From Arabiibacter massiliensis (lineage in GTDB: Bacteria; Actinomycetota; Coriobacteriia; Coriobacteriales; Eggerthellaceae): a DNA stretch of 64,000 bases. Location of the stretch: positions 1,984,001 to 2,048,000 of the forward strand of contig NZ_LT827021.1 of the NCBI RefSeq assembly GCF_900169505.1, given 5' to 3'. Numbering within the stretch: the first letter of the stretch is position 1; every line of letters starts with the position of its first letter. Positions 43,256 through 52,413 of the stretch are shown here, piece after piece. The notes under the pieces are model-generated. The model was not told the origin of the DNA. It ran no database searches and was given only the letters and a program-made list of their open reading frames with translations. The position numbers were made by a program, and so were the translations under genes.

Positions 43256-44572
43256 ATGCACCATATCGGATGCGAGCAGCCTCGTTTCCTGAACCCGCGC
43301 TTCTGCCTGGTGCAGATCGCCTACTGGTTCGAGAACTGCGCCGTGTGCTCGTTCGCGGCCCTGTACCTTTTGCAATACGGGTTCACCTACGCGCAAGCCG
43401 GACTGCTCATAGCGCTGGCGAATCTGCTTACCTGCGCGCTCCAACCGCTGATGGGGGCATTCGTCGACCGGATGACGCGCTTCTCCCTCAAGCAGGTTAT
43501 CTACGCCTTCGCCGCATTGGGCGTGATGGCGGGCATGGGGCTTGAGCTCGCCTCGTCGCTCGCCGGCGTCTTCGCGCTGTACATGGCCACCACGATCTTG
43601 ACGATAACGGTGCAACCGCTGCTCAACGTGCTGGGCGTCGCCCACGGCAAGCGCGTCAACTTCGGCTTGGCGCGCGGCGTCGGGTCGGTGGCGTATGGCG
43701 CGTCGGCGGCGTTCATCGGCCTCTTGGTGAGCGGTATCGGGCCTACGCTTATCGACGACGTGATCATCGCGTGCTGGATCGCCATCGCACTCGCCGTGCT
43801 CGCCTTCCCGCTTGCCGAAGCGCGCGACCCCGAAGCCCGCGAGCACGCTGCGGACGAGCCAACGCCCACGCGGGCGTTTCCCCGAGCGTACCGCCTGTTC
43901 TGCCTGGTGCTGGCGGGTTGCTTCCTGCTCATGTTCAGCCACTACAGCGTGGCAGTGTTCCTTATCACCATCGTCGAGCACGCGGGCGGCGGCCAGTCGG
44001 ATTTCGGCATCGCCACCGCCGTTGCCGCCTGCATCGAGCTGCCGGTGATGGCCAGCTACGTCGTGCTGCGCCGCCGCGTGAGCTGCGAGCTCGTTTTGGC
44101 GGCATCAGGCTTCGCCTTTTTGGCAAGGATGCTGACCCTATGGCTTGCGCCCACGGTGACTCTGATTTTCGCGGCGCAGCTCGTGCAGGCCCTTTCGTTC
44201 GGGCTGTACGTCCCCGCCATAGTGGAATACGCGAACAGGGTCATGAGACCTGCCGACACCGCCAAGGGCCAGGCGCTCGTGACGACCGCCAACACGCTGG
44301 GCTTAGCGCTTGCGAGCCTGATCGGCGGCGTACTGCTCGACACCATCGGGCTTCCCGCCGTCATGGCGACAGGCAGCGCGGCGGCGGCCGCGGGCGCCAT
44401 CGTGGTGGCGGCGCTGCTTGTGCGCCGGCCGCGCAAGGATGCGGCGGGCGGCGCGAATGATCCGGTCGCAGATGCGGCGGGCGGCGGGCGAGCCAACCGG
44501 CCCGCGCCCCTCGCCCCCGACTCTGCCAACCCCGAAGAGGAGGCCCCGCCTTGTACGCGCTCATCATCATAG
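43256..44572 (+). CDS. MFS transporter (MFS_1-like)
   Basis: This 438-residue protein has about twelve helices, starting MHHIGCEQPRFLNPRFCLVQIAYWFENCA. The pattern resembles the LacY/nucleoside-type branch (MFS_1_like), and MGAFVDRMTRFSLKQ represents the conserved loop 2-3 motif. A long hydrophilic C-terminal tail (about the last 45 residues) overlaps the start of the next gene by 22 bp, and the two are probably coexpressed. AAAGGGGA lies 10-13 nt before the ATG. The substrate is unknown. Confidence 0.82.
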   Translation: MHHIGCEQPRFLNPRFCLVQIAYWFENCAVCSFAALYLLQYGFTYAQAGLLIALANLLTCALQPLMGAFVDRMTRFSLKQVIYAFAALGVMAGMGLELASSLAGVFALYMATTILTITVQPLLNVLGVAHGKRVNFGLARGVGSVAYGASAAFIGLLVSGIGPTLIDDVIIACWIAIALAVLAFPLAEARDPEAREHAADEPTPTRAFPRAYRLFCLVLAGCFLLMFSHYSVAVFLITIVEHAGGGQSDFGIATAVAACIELPVMASYVVLRRRVSCELVLAASGFAFLARMLTLWLAPTVTLIFAAQLVQALSFGLYVPAIVEYANRVMRPADTAKGQALVTTANTLGLALASLIGGVLLDTIGLPAVMATGSAAAAAGAIVVAALLVRRPRKDAAGGANDPVADAAGGGRANRPAPLAPDSANPEEEAPPCTRSSS

Positions 44573-45573
44573 GCTGCCTTGCGGCCGCCGTCGTCTCGTT
44601 TCGCCGCGACCCGCGCACGCTCGTGCCAGCGGCCCTGGCGCTCATGGCGCTGCTCACGGCGCTGTTCGCCGCCGACGCCGCGCTCATGGGCGTGCAAGGC
44701 TCGCCGCTCGCCGACGTGAACCGCGCGGTGTGGCTGCTCCTGTACACGGCAGGGCCCCTGTTCTCGGCCGTCATCCTGTTCGTCTACGCGGCCACCGTGC
44801 TGCCCGCCGAGCGCTTCACCGCCTCGCACAAAGTCGCGCTCGCCGGCGGCGTGGCGGCGGTGGGGCTGGCGGCCTACCACGTGGCGTACTTCAATTTGGG
44901 GCTGCCCGCCACGAAGCTCGACCTGGGCTTCGACATGCTGGCGGCCCTGTTCAGCTACATCCCGTTCATGTACGCGTCCTACGCGCTGGCCACGGCGCTC
45001 TACCTGCGCTCGGGCGCGAACCGGCGGCCCTTCGACGTCATCATGGTGCTCGGGCACCGCTTGGACGGCGACCGCATGCACCCCATCCTCGTGGCGCGGC
45101 TCGACGAGGCGCTCGCGCGCTGGGAGACCGACGGGCGCCGGGCGACGTTTCTGCTGTCGGGCGGCCAGTGCTTCGCCGGCACGCGCCCCGAGGCCGAGGC
45201 CATGCGCGACTACCTGCGCGAGCGCGGCGTGCCCGACGAGAAGCTGCTGGTGGAGGCGAAGTCGCGCACCACGCGCGAGAACATGGAGCGCTCGCAGGCG
45301 CTGATCGAGGGCGTGCGAGGGCAGGCGCGCTGCCTGGTGGTGACGAGCGGGTTCCATCTGCTGCGCGGCCTGGCGAACGCGGCGGCGGCCGGCATCGACG
45401 CGCAGGGCGTCTCCGCGCGGGCCCCGCGCGGGCCGCTGCTCGCGGGCCTCACCACCCGCGAGATGATGGCGTTCGTGTTCCGCCACAAGACAAGCGTGCT
45501 GCTATTCGCCGAAGCCGTGCTGTTCCTGGAGGCGTGGCGTTACGTGACCATCCCGCCGGGCCTGTTCAACTGA
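44551..45573 (+). CDS. YdcF/ElyC-like membrane protein (DUF218)
   Basis: This 340-residue protein has four or five N-terminal transmembrane helices (about residues 1-155), followed by a DUF218 domain (about 160-305) with VIMVLGHRLDGDRMHP, FLLSGGQCFAGTRPEAEAM, SRTTRENMERS and LVVTSGFHLLR. The ElyC/SanA/YdcF family is linked to envelope integrity and polyprenyl-phosphate carrier metabolism. Start TTG 44551 is chosen because GAAGAGGAGG lies 6 nt upstream and no ATG is suitably placed. It overlaps the MFS gene by 22 bp. Its 3' end is 69 bp before pxpB, so read-through into the oxoprolinase operon is possible. Confidence 0.85.
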   Translation: MYALIIIGCLAAAVVSFRRDPRTLVPAALALMALLTALFAADAALMGVQGSPLADVNRAVWLLLYTAGPLFSAVILFVYAATVLPAERFTASHKVALAGGVAAVGLAAYHVAYFNLGLPATKLDLGFDMLAALFSYIPFMYASYALATALYLRSGANRRPFDVIMVLGHRLDGDRMHPILVARLDEALARWETDGRRATFLLSGGQCFAGTRPEAEAMRDYLRERGVPDEKLLVEAKSRTTRENMERSQALIEGVRGQARCLVVTSGFHLLRGLANAAAAGIDAQGVSARAPRGPLLAGLTTREMMAFVFRHKTSVLLFAEAVLFLEAWRYVTIPPGLFN

Positions 45574-45642
45574 CGAACACCTCGCTGTGCTACAATCTCC
45601 GGATACCTTTTTCAGCATGTGCATGATCAAGAACGGAACAGC

Positions 45643-46371
45643 ATGGCAGGATTCAGCATAACCATCGCCGGCGATTCGGCGCTCAACCTGGAGTTCGCGC
45701 ATGCGATCTCCCCGGAGACGAGCGCCAAGATCCGCATGGCCGCCGAGAACCTCACGGACGACCCCATCGAGGGCGTCACGGAGCTCGTGCCCACGTTCTG
45801 CTCTCTCATGGTGTACTACAACCCCCTGCTCGTCACGTTCGACGAGCTGTCGGCCAAGCTGCGCGGCAAGCTGCGCGACGTGGGCGAGGCCGATCTGTCG
45901 GTGCGCAAGATCGTGCCCATCCCCGTGTGCTACGGCGGCGAGTTCGGCCCCGACCTGGCCGACGTAGCCGCGCACGCGGGGCTTTCGGAGGAAGAGGTGG
46001 TGGCCGTCCACACGAGCCGCGACTACCTCATCGACATGCTGGGCTTCCTGCCGGGCTTCGCCTACCTGGGCGGGCTCGACGAGCGGCTGCACACGCCGCG
46101 CCTGGCCACGCCGCGCACGCGCATCGAACCGGGCAGCGTCGGCATCGGCGGCGCGCAGACGGGCATCTACCCGCTCGCCTCGCCCGGCGGCTGGCAGATC
46201 ATCGGGCGCACGCCGCTCAAGCCCTACGACCCCGACCGGGCCGAGCCCATCCTCTACGCGGCCGGCGAGTACCTGCGCTTCGTGCCCATCAGCCCCGACG
46301 AGTACACGGCCATCGAGGCCCAGCTGGCGGCGGGCACGTATTCGTACGGCATCTTCGTGGAGGGCGAGTGA
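45643..46371 (+). CDS. pxpB: 5-oxoprolinase subunit PxpB (KipI family)
   Basis: This 242-residue protein of the KipI/carboxyltransferase-C family has DYLIDMLGFLPGFAYLGGLD and RIEPGSVGIGGAQTGIYP with SPGGWQIIGRTP, the most conserved segments. With PxpC it forms the pair homologous to the carboxyltransferase part of urea carboxylase, and with PxpA it opens 5-oxoproline (pyroglutamate) to glutamate using ATP. ATG 45643 is preferred over a GTG 24 bp upstream that lacks a ribosome site. It is the first gene of a tight rightward operon, pxpB-pxpC-accB-accC (gaps 1, 26 and 14 bp). Confidence 0.92.
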   Translation: MAGFSITIAGDSALNLEFAHAISPETSAKIRMAAENLTDDPIEGVTELVPTFCSLMVYYNPLLVTFDELSAKLRGKLRDVGEADLSVRKIVPIPVCYGGEFGPDLADVAAHAGLSEEEVVAVHTSRDYLIDMLGFLPGFAYLGGLDERLHTPRLATPRTRIEPGSVGIGGAQTGIYPLASPGGWQIIGRTPLKPYDPDRAEPILYAAGEYLRFVPISPDEYTAIEAQLAAGTYSYGIFVEGE

Positions 46372-46372
46372 C

Positions 46373-47539
46373 ATGGGACTGGTCGTCAAGAAACCCGGCG
46401 TGATCACCACCATCCAGGACACCGGCCGCTTCGGCTACCAGGGCAGCGGCTTCTCCACCAACGGCGTGATGGACCACCGCGCCTTCGCCATCGCCAACCT
46501 GCTGGTGGAGAACGACCCGAACGCGCCCGTGCTCGAGTTCGCGCTGGCCGGGCCCGCGCTGCGCTTCACCACGAGCACCTACATCGCCATCACCGGAGGC
46601 GACTTCTCCCCCACCATCGACGGCGAGCCCGTGCCCCAGTACACCGCCGTCATGGTGCGGCGCGGCTCCATCCTGCGGTTCAAGGCGTCCAAGACGGGCT
46701 GCTACGGATACCTGGCCATCGCCGGCAACAGCGTGCGCGTGCCCGAGGTGATGGGCAGCCGCTCCACCAACCTCAAGTGCGAGTTCGGCGGGTGGAAGGG
46801 ACGCGCGCTCATCGTGGGCGACTACGTGCCGTTCACCACGAAGAACGTGGACTTCCTGCCCAACCTGGGCTCGCACCGCATCGACGGCGACGCCGGCTTC
46901 TACGGCTTCGATTGCGACGAGGTGGTGCTGCGCGTGGTACCCGGCCCGCAGGAGGACATGTTCACCCCCGAGGGCATCGAGACGTTCTACGGCCAAGCTT
47001 ACACGACCACCTCGAAGTGCGACCGCATGGGATACCGCCTGGACGGCCCGGAAATCGGGACGAAACACGGCTCGGATATCATATCTGACGGCATCGCGTT
47101 CGGAGCCGTGCAGGTTCCCTCGCACGGCCGGCCCATCATTATGCTGACCGACCGCCAGACCACCGGCGGCTACGCGAAGATCGGCACCATCGCCTCCGTC
47201 GACATACCGAAGCTCGTGCAGCGGCCGCCGGGGCGCAAGGTGCGCTTCGAGCCCGTGAGCGTGCAGGAGGCGCAGCGGCTCATGCGCGAGGAGGCGAAGC
47301 TGTTCGAGATGCTCGCGCTCAAGGTGCGACGGCCCAGCCCCGACGGCATCTCGCCGCGCCGCACCGCGCGCCGGCTCACCCCCATACTGGAGGAGCAGGC
47401 GCGGCGCACGCAGGCCGACACGCTGTGGATCGACCGGGCGGACCGGGCCGAGCGGGTGGGCAACCGCAACGATTTGAGCACCACGTACGGCAGCCGCGCC
47501 GGATCGAGCGCCGGGGCAGCCGATTCGACGAAGGCATGA
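46373..47539 (+). CDS. pxpC: 5-oxoprolinase subunit PxpC (KipA, biotin-dependent carboxyltransferase family)
   Basis: This 388-residue partner of PxpB begins with TIQDTGRFGYQGSGFSTNGVMD, then VLEFALAGPALRF and DRMGYRLDGPEI, the standard KipA signatures, and ends the core with RQTTGGYAKIGTIASVD. The C-terminal 60 residues form a hydrophilic tail. KipA proteins share the fold of the carboxyltransferase module of urea amidolyase. The location directly before BCCP and biotin carboxylase genes suggests that here the complex really uses carboxybiotin. It starts 1 bp after the pxpB stop. Confidence 0.92.
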   Translation: MGLVVKKPGVITTIQDTGRFGYQGSGFSTNGVMDHRAFAIANLLVENDPNAPVLEFALAGPALRFTTSTYIAITGGDFSPTIDGEPVPQYTAVMVRRGSILRFKASKTGCYGYLAIAGNSVRVPEVMGSRSTNLKCEFGGWKGRALIVGDYVPFTTKNVDFLPNLGSHRIDGDAGFYGFDCDEVVLRVVPGPQEDMFTPEGIETFYGQAYTTTSKCDRMGYRLDGPEIGTKHGSDIISDGIAFGAVQVPSHGRPIIMLTDRQTTGGYAKIGTIASVDIPKLVQRPPGRKVRFEPVSVQEAQRLMREEAKLFEMLALKVRRPSPDGISPRRTARRLTPILEEQARRTQADTLWIDRADRAERVGNRNDLSTTYGSRAGSSAGAADSTKA

Positions 47540-47565
47540 ACGAACGAGAAATGCGAGGAGAACCC

Positions 47566-48048
47566 ATGGACACGAAAGCCATCGAAGAGCTGATCGCCAT
47601 CATGGACAAAGCCGAGCTCACCGCCTTGCGCGTCGACGACGGCGAGACGAAGATCGAGCTGGAGCGCAACCACGGCCCGCTCTCGTCCACGGCGCTGCCG
47701 CTCATGGCCGACCGCGTGAGCGCGCTTCTGGCCGGCAAGACCGAAAGCCACGAAGCCGCGGCGGTGGACAACGGCGACGACGAGAACTCCATCCTCGTGC
47801 GCAGCCCCATGGTGGGCATGTTCTACATCGCCCCGAGCCCCGACGAGGACGCGTTCGTGAAGGTGGGCCAGGAGGTACTCTCGGGCCAGACGCTTGCCAT
47901 CGTGGAGGCCATGAAGATGATGAACGAGATCACCACGCCCGCGCCCGGCATCGTGGTGGAGGTGCTGGCCGACAACGGCGCGCAGGTGGAATACGACCAG
48001 CCGCTGTTCCGTATCGCCATCGCCGGCGCCGCCGGCGAGCACGCGTAA
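47566..48048 (+). CDS. accB: Biotin carboxyl carrier protein (acetyl-CoA carboxylase type)
   Basis: This 160-residue protein has an N-terminal helical region (MDTKAIEELIAIMDKAEL, with TKIELERNHG), a variable linker, and a C-terminal biotinyl domain with the attachment motif VEAMKMMNEI (biotin on the Lys of AMKM). GAGGAG 5 nt upstream fixes ATG 47566; an in-frame ATG at 47536 overlapping the pxpC stop is the alternative. It is adjacent to accC and pxpBC. No carboxyltransferase alpha or beta subunit genes (accA/accD) are nearby, so this BCCP may serve PxpBC, or fatty-acid synthesis, or both. Confidence 0.92.
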   Translation: MDTKAIEELIAIMDKAELTALRVDDGETKIELERNHGPLSSTALPLMADRVSALLAGKTESHEAAAVDNGDDENSILVRSPMVGMFYIAPSPDEDAFVKVGQEVLSGQTLAIVEAMKMMNEITTPAPGIVVEVLADNGAQVEYDQPLFRIAIAGAAGEHA

Positions 48049-48062
48049 GGACGGCGCGCGCC

Positions 48063-49412
48063 ATGTTCGAGAAGATCCTCATCGCCAACCGAGGCGAGAT
48101 CGCGGTGCGCATCATCCGCGCCTGCCGCGCCATGGGCATCAAGACGGTGGCCGTGTACTCCACAGCCGACAAGCACTCGCTGCACGTGTACCTGGCCGAC
48201 GAGAGCGTGTGCATCGGCCCGCCGGCCGCGCGCGACTCGTACCTGAACATCGCGGCCATCCTGTCCGCCGCGAAGGGCACGGGCGCGCAGGCCATCCATC
48301 CCGGCTACGGCTTTTTGTCCGAGAACTCCACGTTCGCGAAGCACTGCCGCGAGAACGACATCGTGTTCATCGGGCCGTCGCCCGAGGTCATCGACCGCAT
48401 GGGCAACAAGAGCCAGGCCCGCAAGACCATGATGGACGCCGGCGTGCCCGTGGTGCCCGGCACGAAGGAGCCCGTGCACGCGCCCGAGGAGGCGCTGGTG
48501 AAGGCCCGCGCCATCGGGTGGCCCATCATGATCAAGGCGTCGTCGGGCGGCGGCGGCAAGGGCATGCGTGTGAGCTACGACGAGCGCGACTTCACCGAGC
48601 AGTTCTCCATCGCGCAGCGCGAGAGCGTGGGCGCGTTCGGCGACAACACCATGTACCTGGAGCGTTGCGTCATGAACCCGCGGCACGTGGAGGTGCAGGT
48701 CATCGCCGACACGTACGGCAACGTGGTGGCCTTGGGCGAGCGCGACTGCTCCGTGCAGCGCAACCACCAGAAGATGATCGAGGAGAGCCCCTCGCCCGTG
48801 CTGTCCGACGAGGTGCGCGCCGAGATGCTCGACGCCGCCGTGCGCGCGGCCCAGGCCGTGGGGTACACGTCGGCCGGCACCATCGAGTTTCTGCTGGACG
48901 ACCAGCTGAACTACTACTTCATGGAGATGAACACGCGCATCCAGGTGGAGCATCCCGTGACCGAGATGGTGACGGGGACGGACCTGGTGGAGGAGATGAT
49001 CCGCGTGGCGGCGGGCGATCCGCTCACGTTCACGCAGGACGAGATCGGCTACCGCGGACACGCCATCGAGTGCCGCATCAACGCCGAGCAGCCCGAGCGC
49101 GGGTTCCTGCCCTCGCCGGGCACCATCTCGCAGATGCACCTGCCGGGCGGCAACGGCGTGCGCGTGGACACGGCGGCCTACGACGGCTACGAGGTGTCGC
49201 CGTACTACGATTCGATGATCGCGAAGATCATCGTGCACGGGCGCGACCGCACCGAGGCCATCGCGAAGATGCGCACGGCGCTCGAGGAGATGGTGGTGGT
49301 GGGCGTGAAGACGAACTTGGACTTCCAGTATGCCATCATGGAGAACGAGACGTTCGCCGCCGGCCTCGCCGACACGAGCTTCATCGAGCGGTTCATGAAG
49401 GGCGAAGTCTAA
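48063..49412 (+). CDS. accC: Biotin carboxylase
   Basis: This 449-residue ATP-grasp enzyme carboxylates BCCP-bound biotin with bicarbonate and ATP. The N-terminal motif is KILIANRGEIAVRIIRACR, the ATP loop SSGGGGKGMR, and the catalytic segment MNTRIQVEHPVTEMVTG, with HAIECRINAE later, all intact. Length matches stand-alone AccC. It is the last gene of pxpB-pxpC-accB-accC. A large inverted repeat (49424-49508) follows its stop and may terminate transcription. Confidence 0.95.
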   Translation: MFEKILIANRGEIAVRIIRACRAMGIKTVAVYSTADKHSLHVYLADESVCIGPPAARDSYLNIAAILSAAKGTGAQAIHPGYGFLSENSTFAKHCRENDIVFIGPSPEVIDRMGNKSQARKTMMDAGVPVVPGTKEPVHAPEEALVKARAIGWPIMIKASSGGGGKGMRVSYDERDFTEQFSIAQRESVGAFGDNTMYLERCVMNPRHVEVQVIADTYGNVVALGERDCSVQRNHQKMIEESPSPVLSDEVRAEMLDAAVRAAQAVGYTSAGTIEFLLDDQLNYYFMEMNTRIQVEHPVTEMVTGTDLVEEMIRVAAGDPLTFTQDEIGYRGHAIECRINAEQPERGFLPSPGTISQMHLPGGNGVRVDTAAYDGYEVSPYYDSMIAKIIVHGRDRTEAIAKMRTALEEMVVVGVKTNLDFQYAIMENETFAAGLADTSFIERFMKGEV

Positions 49413-49423
49413 GGCTGCCGGGC

Positions 49424-49508
49424 GGGGCTCGTGGGGCACCGCCCAGTCGCTCGGACAGTCCTCGCTCCGCTGCGGAACTCGCTTGGTGGACGGTGCCCCA
49501 CGAGCCCC
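49424..49508. repeat. 18-bp inverted repeat with 49-bp loop after accC
   Basis: GGGGCTCGTGGGGCACCG (49424-49441) pairs perfectly with 49491-49508. The loop contains partly self-complementary TCGCTCCGCTGCGGAACTCGC. No T-tract follows, so it is more likely a dispersed element or RNA 3'-end stabiliser than a standard terminator. Confidence 0.75.
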
Positions 49509-49640
49509 TGCAGGGAGTCTCACGTCGTCCTTCATGAACCGGCGAGGGGTTTGGGGACGGCCAGGCCGGAGTCTAACGCAGGCTCGAAAAGACAGGTTCA
49601 ACCTGCGGTTTTGTCATAACGCAGAGCGGAAGGGCTCCCC

Positions 49641-49805
49641 TGTCATCCTGAGCGGAGCGAGGGGAGCCTCCCCTTTGTCATCCTGAGCGGAACGAGGAGG
49701 GCCTCCCCTTTGTCATCCTGAGCGGAACGAGGAGGGCCTCCCCTTTTTTGTCATCCTGAGCGGAGCGCGCCAGCGCGGAGTCGAAGGATCCCCCGCAGCG
49801 TCAGC
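49641..49805. repeat. Tandem array of TGTCATCCTGAGCG half-elements
   Basis: Four direct copies of TGTCATCCTGAGCGGA begin at 49641, 49676, 49711 and 49749 (periods 35, 35 and 38 bp), each followed by CGAGG...CCTCCCCTTT. The last continues into the GTCGAAGGATCC segment of the full element. It represents serial duplication of one end of the dispersed repeat. Confidence 0.8.
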
Positions 49806-49830
49806 TCGAAATGCTGACTACCACCATCAT

Positions 49831-49960
49831 GGACAAAATCGCCCGCTATGGGAACGCTACGAGCGTTCAAAAAATTGCGACCTGGGGTTATGCTGCCAGA
49901 AAACTCCCGGCCGCAACTTTTAACACGGTTTCCGTTCCCATAACCTTCGTTTTTGTCCAG
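49831..49960. repeat. Imperfect long hairpin upstream of the YcsI gene
   Basis: GGACAAAA...TATGGGAACG at the left is matched by CGTTCCCATA...TTTTTGTCC at the right, and an inner GTTC-AAAAAATTGCG pairs roughly with CGCAACTTTTAAC. The arms have several mismatches, as expected for a decayed inverted-repeat element. Confidence 0.55.
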
Positions 49961-50024
49961 CGCTTCCCCATCGTGGGCGCTGCGTGCCATAATAGGGGGC
50001 AGCTATCGAGAAGGGAGTTTTGCC

Positions 50025-50864
50025 ATGTTGAATGCTCCGGTTCCTGCAAAGCCCGAAGGGGTCGCCGACGAGGTGTGGGCGCAGATGCTTTCCGCGTCGC
50101 CGGTGGAGGCGCGGCGGCTCATCCGCTCGGGCGCGTTCACGGCGCCCACGAGCGGGCTCTGCCCCGGGTACGCGCAGGCGAACCTCATCGTGCTGCCGCG
50201 CGAGCAGGCCTACGACTTCCTGCTGTTCGCGCAGCGCAACCCCAAGCCCTGCCCGCTGCTAGAGGTGACCGAGGTGGGTGCACGCGAGGCCACCATCTGC
50301 GCAACCGACTGCGACATCGCCACCGACTTCCCGCGCTATCGCATCTACGAGCACGGCGAACTGGTGGCCGAGGTGGAGAACGTCGAGGACTACTGGCGCG
50401 ACGACCTGGTGTCGTTCGTCATCGGGTGCTCGTTCTCGTTCGAGAGCGAGCTCATCGAGGCCGGCATCGAGATCCGCCACAACACCATGGGCTGCAACGT
50501 ACCCATGTACCTGACGGGAGTGCCGTGCACGCCGGCGGGCAGCATGAGCGGCAACATGGTCATGTCGATGCGCCCCATCCCCTACGACCAGGTGGTGAAG
50601 GCGGTGCAGATCTCCGGTGCCATTCCCAAGGTGCACGGCGCGCCCATACACATCGGCGACCCCGCCGCCATCGGCGTGCGTGACATCATGCATCCCGAGT
50701 TCGGCGACCCGGTGGAAATCCACGACGGCGAGGTGCCCGTGTTCTGGGCCTGCGGCGTGACGCCCCAGTCCATCGTCATGAACAGCAAGCCCCCCTTCGC
50801 CATCACCCACGCCCCGGGATGCATGCTCATCACCGACACCAAGAACATCGACCTGAAAGAGTGA
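50025..50864 (+). CDS. YcsI/DUF1445 protein (D-glutamate cyclase family, 'putative hydro-lyase')
   Basis: This 279-residue cytosolic protein has the family hallmarks [47 protein letters not shown] and [12 protein letters not shown]. The Pfam family is named after the mitochondrial D-glutamate cyclase, which interconverts D-glutamate and 5-oxo-D-proline. In Bacillus the homologue ycsI sits with kipI-kipA and ycsF. Its position between pxpB-accC and pxpA here supports a role in pyroglutamate metabolism. GAAGGGAG lies 8 nt before ATG 50025. The next gene, a membrane LuxR, starts 2 bp after its stop, so the two are cotranscribed. Confidence 0.88.
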   Translation: MLNAPVPAKPEGVADEVWAQMLSASPVEARRLIRSGAFTAPTSGLCPGYAQANLIVLPREQAYDFLLFAQRNPKPCPLLEVTEVGAREATICATDCDIATDFPRYRIYEHGELVAEVENVEDYWRDDLVSFVIGCSFSFESELIEAGIEIRHNTMGCNVPMYLTGVPCTPAGSMSGNMVMSMRPIPYDQVVKAVQISGAIPKVHGAPIHIGDPAAIGVRDIMHPEFGDPVEIHDGEVPVFWACGVTPQSIVMNSKPPFAITHAPGCMLITDTKNIDLKE

Positions 50865-50866
50865 TC

Positions 50867-52315
50867 ATGCACGCGACGAGCACGCATCCTTCGAAGATCG
50901 CTCCTCAGAAGCCGTCGCCGGGCTTCGCGCAGTATGCGTCGGGTATCGCCGTCTGGATGACGCTCGTCTCATGCACGGGCTCGACCTACATGCTCCCGCT
51001 CATCCCGAGCGGCGCGGATGCCGGCCTGTACGTACTTCCCCAGCAAGCCACCTACGTTGCGGCCTTCTTCATCGCGGCGCTCGTCGAATGGAAGCGCGGT
51101 CCCCTCAAACCGAAAGCTCTCATGCGCGCATCGTCGCTCAGCTTCGCCGCCTCAATCGTCTGCGTGATCGCATGGCTCGTAGGCATCGATGCAGCTGCGT
51201 TGCTCGTGGGATACGGGATATGCATCGGACTCGGCATCGCTTTGGGCTTCATGCAATGGCTGCGCATCGTCGTGGAGCGGCCGTTTCGGGAGATAGAGGT
51301 GCTGATCGTCATCGCGTCGCTCGCTTCGATCATTTCCGGAGCCCTGTTCTGCTTCGTGCCGCTCGAGGGGCGTTTCGCGCTGTTCGCCATCGTGCTCGTA
51401 CCGGCCACCATCGCGCTACTGCACTCCAACACGAACGCCATCGTCGACATTCTCGCGAAGCAGAACCCGTCGGACGTTTCCGGCGGGCCCAAGGCGCTTC
51501 TCGCCAGCTTGGCCGTGCCCACCATCTGCGCCGTGGTGCTCGTCTTGGTCGCGCCTGTGGCCAGCACCACGTACCTCGACACCGAAGGGCAGGATCTCTT
51601 CCGCCTGCTGCTCGCCCAGGGAGCCAACACCGTCGCGCTTGCAGTTCTGGCCGTCATCCTGTTCGCCTGCAACAAGAAAGTTTCCATCTTCAACGCGTAC
51701 TGCGCGTTTTTGCCCGTCCTGGCAAGCTCCGTGCTCGTCGCGTCGTTCTTCGAGCCGAGCCAACGCTGGTTCGTGCTGTTCCTCGGCGACGCATGCTTCT
51801 GTGTCGTATCCCTGCTGATGGCGCTGACCAGCTGCTCCATCGCGAAGCAGTTCAACGTGTCGACCACCGTCGTGTATGGGCTGCTCGGCGGCTCCGTGTA
51901 CCTCGCCCGCGGCCCCGAGACGCTGCTCATCGTGTCGCCCGCCCATCCGTTCGACGCACTCGCCCCCTTTGCCATCGCCGCGCTGCTGCTATACATACTC
52001 ACGATCCCGGCGTTCTTCCTCCCCTTCCTCCGCAAGCACGCCGACGCAGGCAAGGGCGAATCTGCGAGACCCGTCACGCTCGCCGACCTGTCCGCGGCAT
52101 GCGAGTCGATCGCGCGCAAGCACGATTTGCCCGCACGGCAGCGCGAAGTGCTGGCCCTGCTGGTGAACGGCCACAGCATCCCTCACATCGCCGACACGCT
52201 CTGCCTTTCGCAGAACACGGTGAAGACCTATCGCAAGGCCATCTACGCCACTTTGGACGTGCATGCCAAGCAAGAGCTTCTCGACCTGGTGCACGAGGAG
52301 CTCGGGTCCGTATAA
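50867..52315 (+). CDS. Membrane-anchored LuxR-family regulator
   Basis: This 482-residue protein has about twelve hydrophobic segments (residues 20-395) and a LuxR helix-turn-helix at about 420-480 (LPARQREVLALLVNGHSIPHI, then LSQNTVKTYRKAIYATLDVHAK). It has the same architecture as the regulator at 34198 but diverged sequence. It starts 2 bp after the YcsI gene and is convergent with the Tat flavoprotein gene at 52414. Either the YcsI/Pxp genes or the flavoprotein could be its target; the palindrome at 54221 upstream of the flavoprotein is a possible binding site. Confidence 0.88.
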   Translation: MHATSTHPSKIAPQKPSPGFAQYASGIAVWMTLVSCTGSTYMLPLIPSGADAGLYVLPQQATYVAAFFIAALVEWKRGPLKPKALMRASSLSFAASIVCVIAWLVGIDAAALLVGYGICIGLGIALGFMQWLRIVVERPFREIEVLIVIASLASIISGALFCFVPLEGRFALFAIVLVPATIALLHSNTNAIVDILAKQNPSDVSGGPKALLASLAVPTICAVVLVLVAPVASTTYLDTEGQDLFRLLLAQGANTVALAVLAVILFACNKKVSIFNAYCAFLPVLASSVLVASFFEPSQRWFVLFLGDACFCVVSLLMALTSCSIAKQFNVSTTVVYGLLGGSVYLARGPETLLIVSPAHPFDALAPFAIAALLLYILTIPAFFLPFLRKHADAGKGESARPVTLADLSAACESIARKHDLPARQREVLALLVNGHSIPHIADTLCLSQNTVKTYRKAIYATLDVHAKQELLDLVHEELGSV

Positions 52316-52413
52316 ACGCAGATCCGGGACTCGCAGGCCCCGGATCTCGAACGCATCGGCCGACGCAGGGAGGGAGAGGAGCGTCGACGATGTGCGCAGG
52401 GTGGGAAAACCGG

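Larger units (their letters stand above)
49413..50024. other. Gene-free gap filled with repeats
   Basis: These 612 bp contain the 49424-49508 inverted repeat, the tandem GTCATCCTGAGCG array (49641-49805) and an imperfect long hairpin (about 49831-49960) before the YcsI gene. No coding sequence is credible. Confidence 0.75.

Noticed and set aside
49641..49805. Regular direct repeats that could suggest a CRISPR array
   Set aside because: The 35-38-bp units are nearly identical throughout, there are no unique spacers, and no cas genes are nearby. They are end-copies of the dispersed GTCATCCTGAGCG element.
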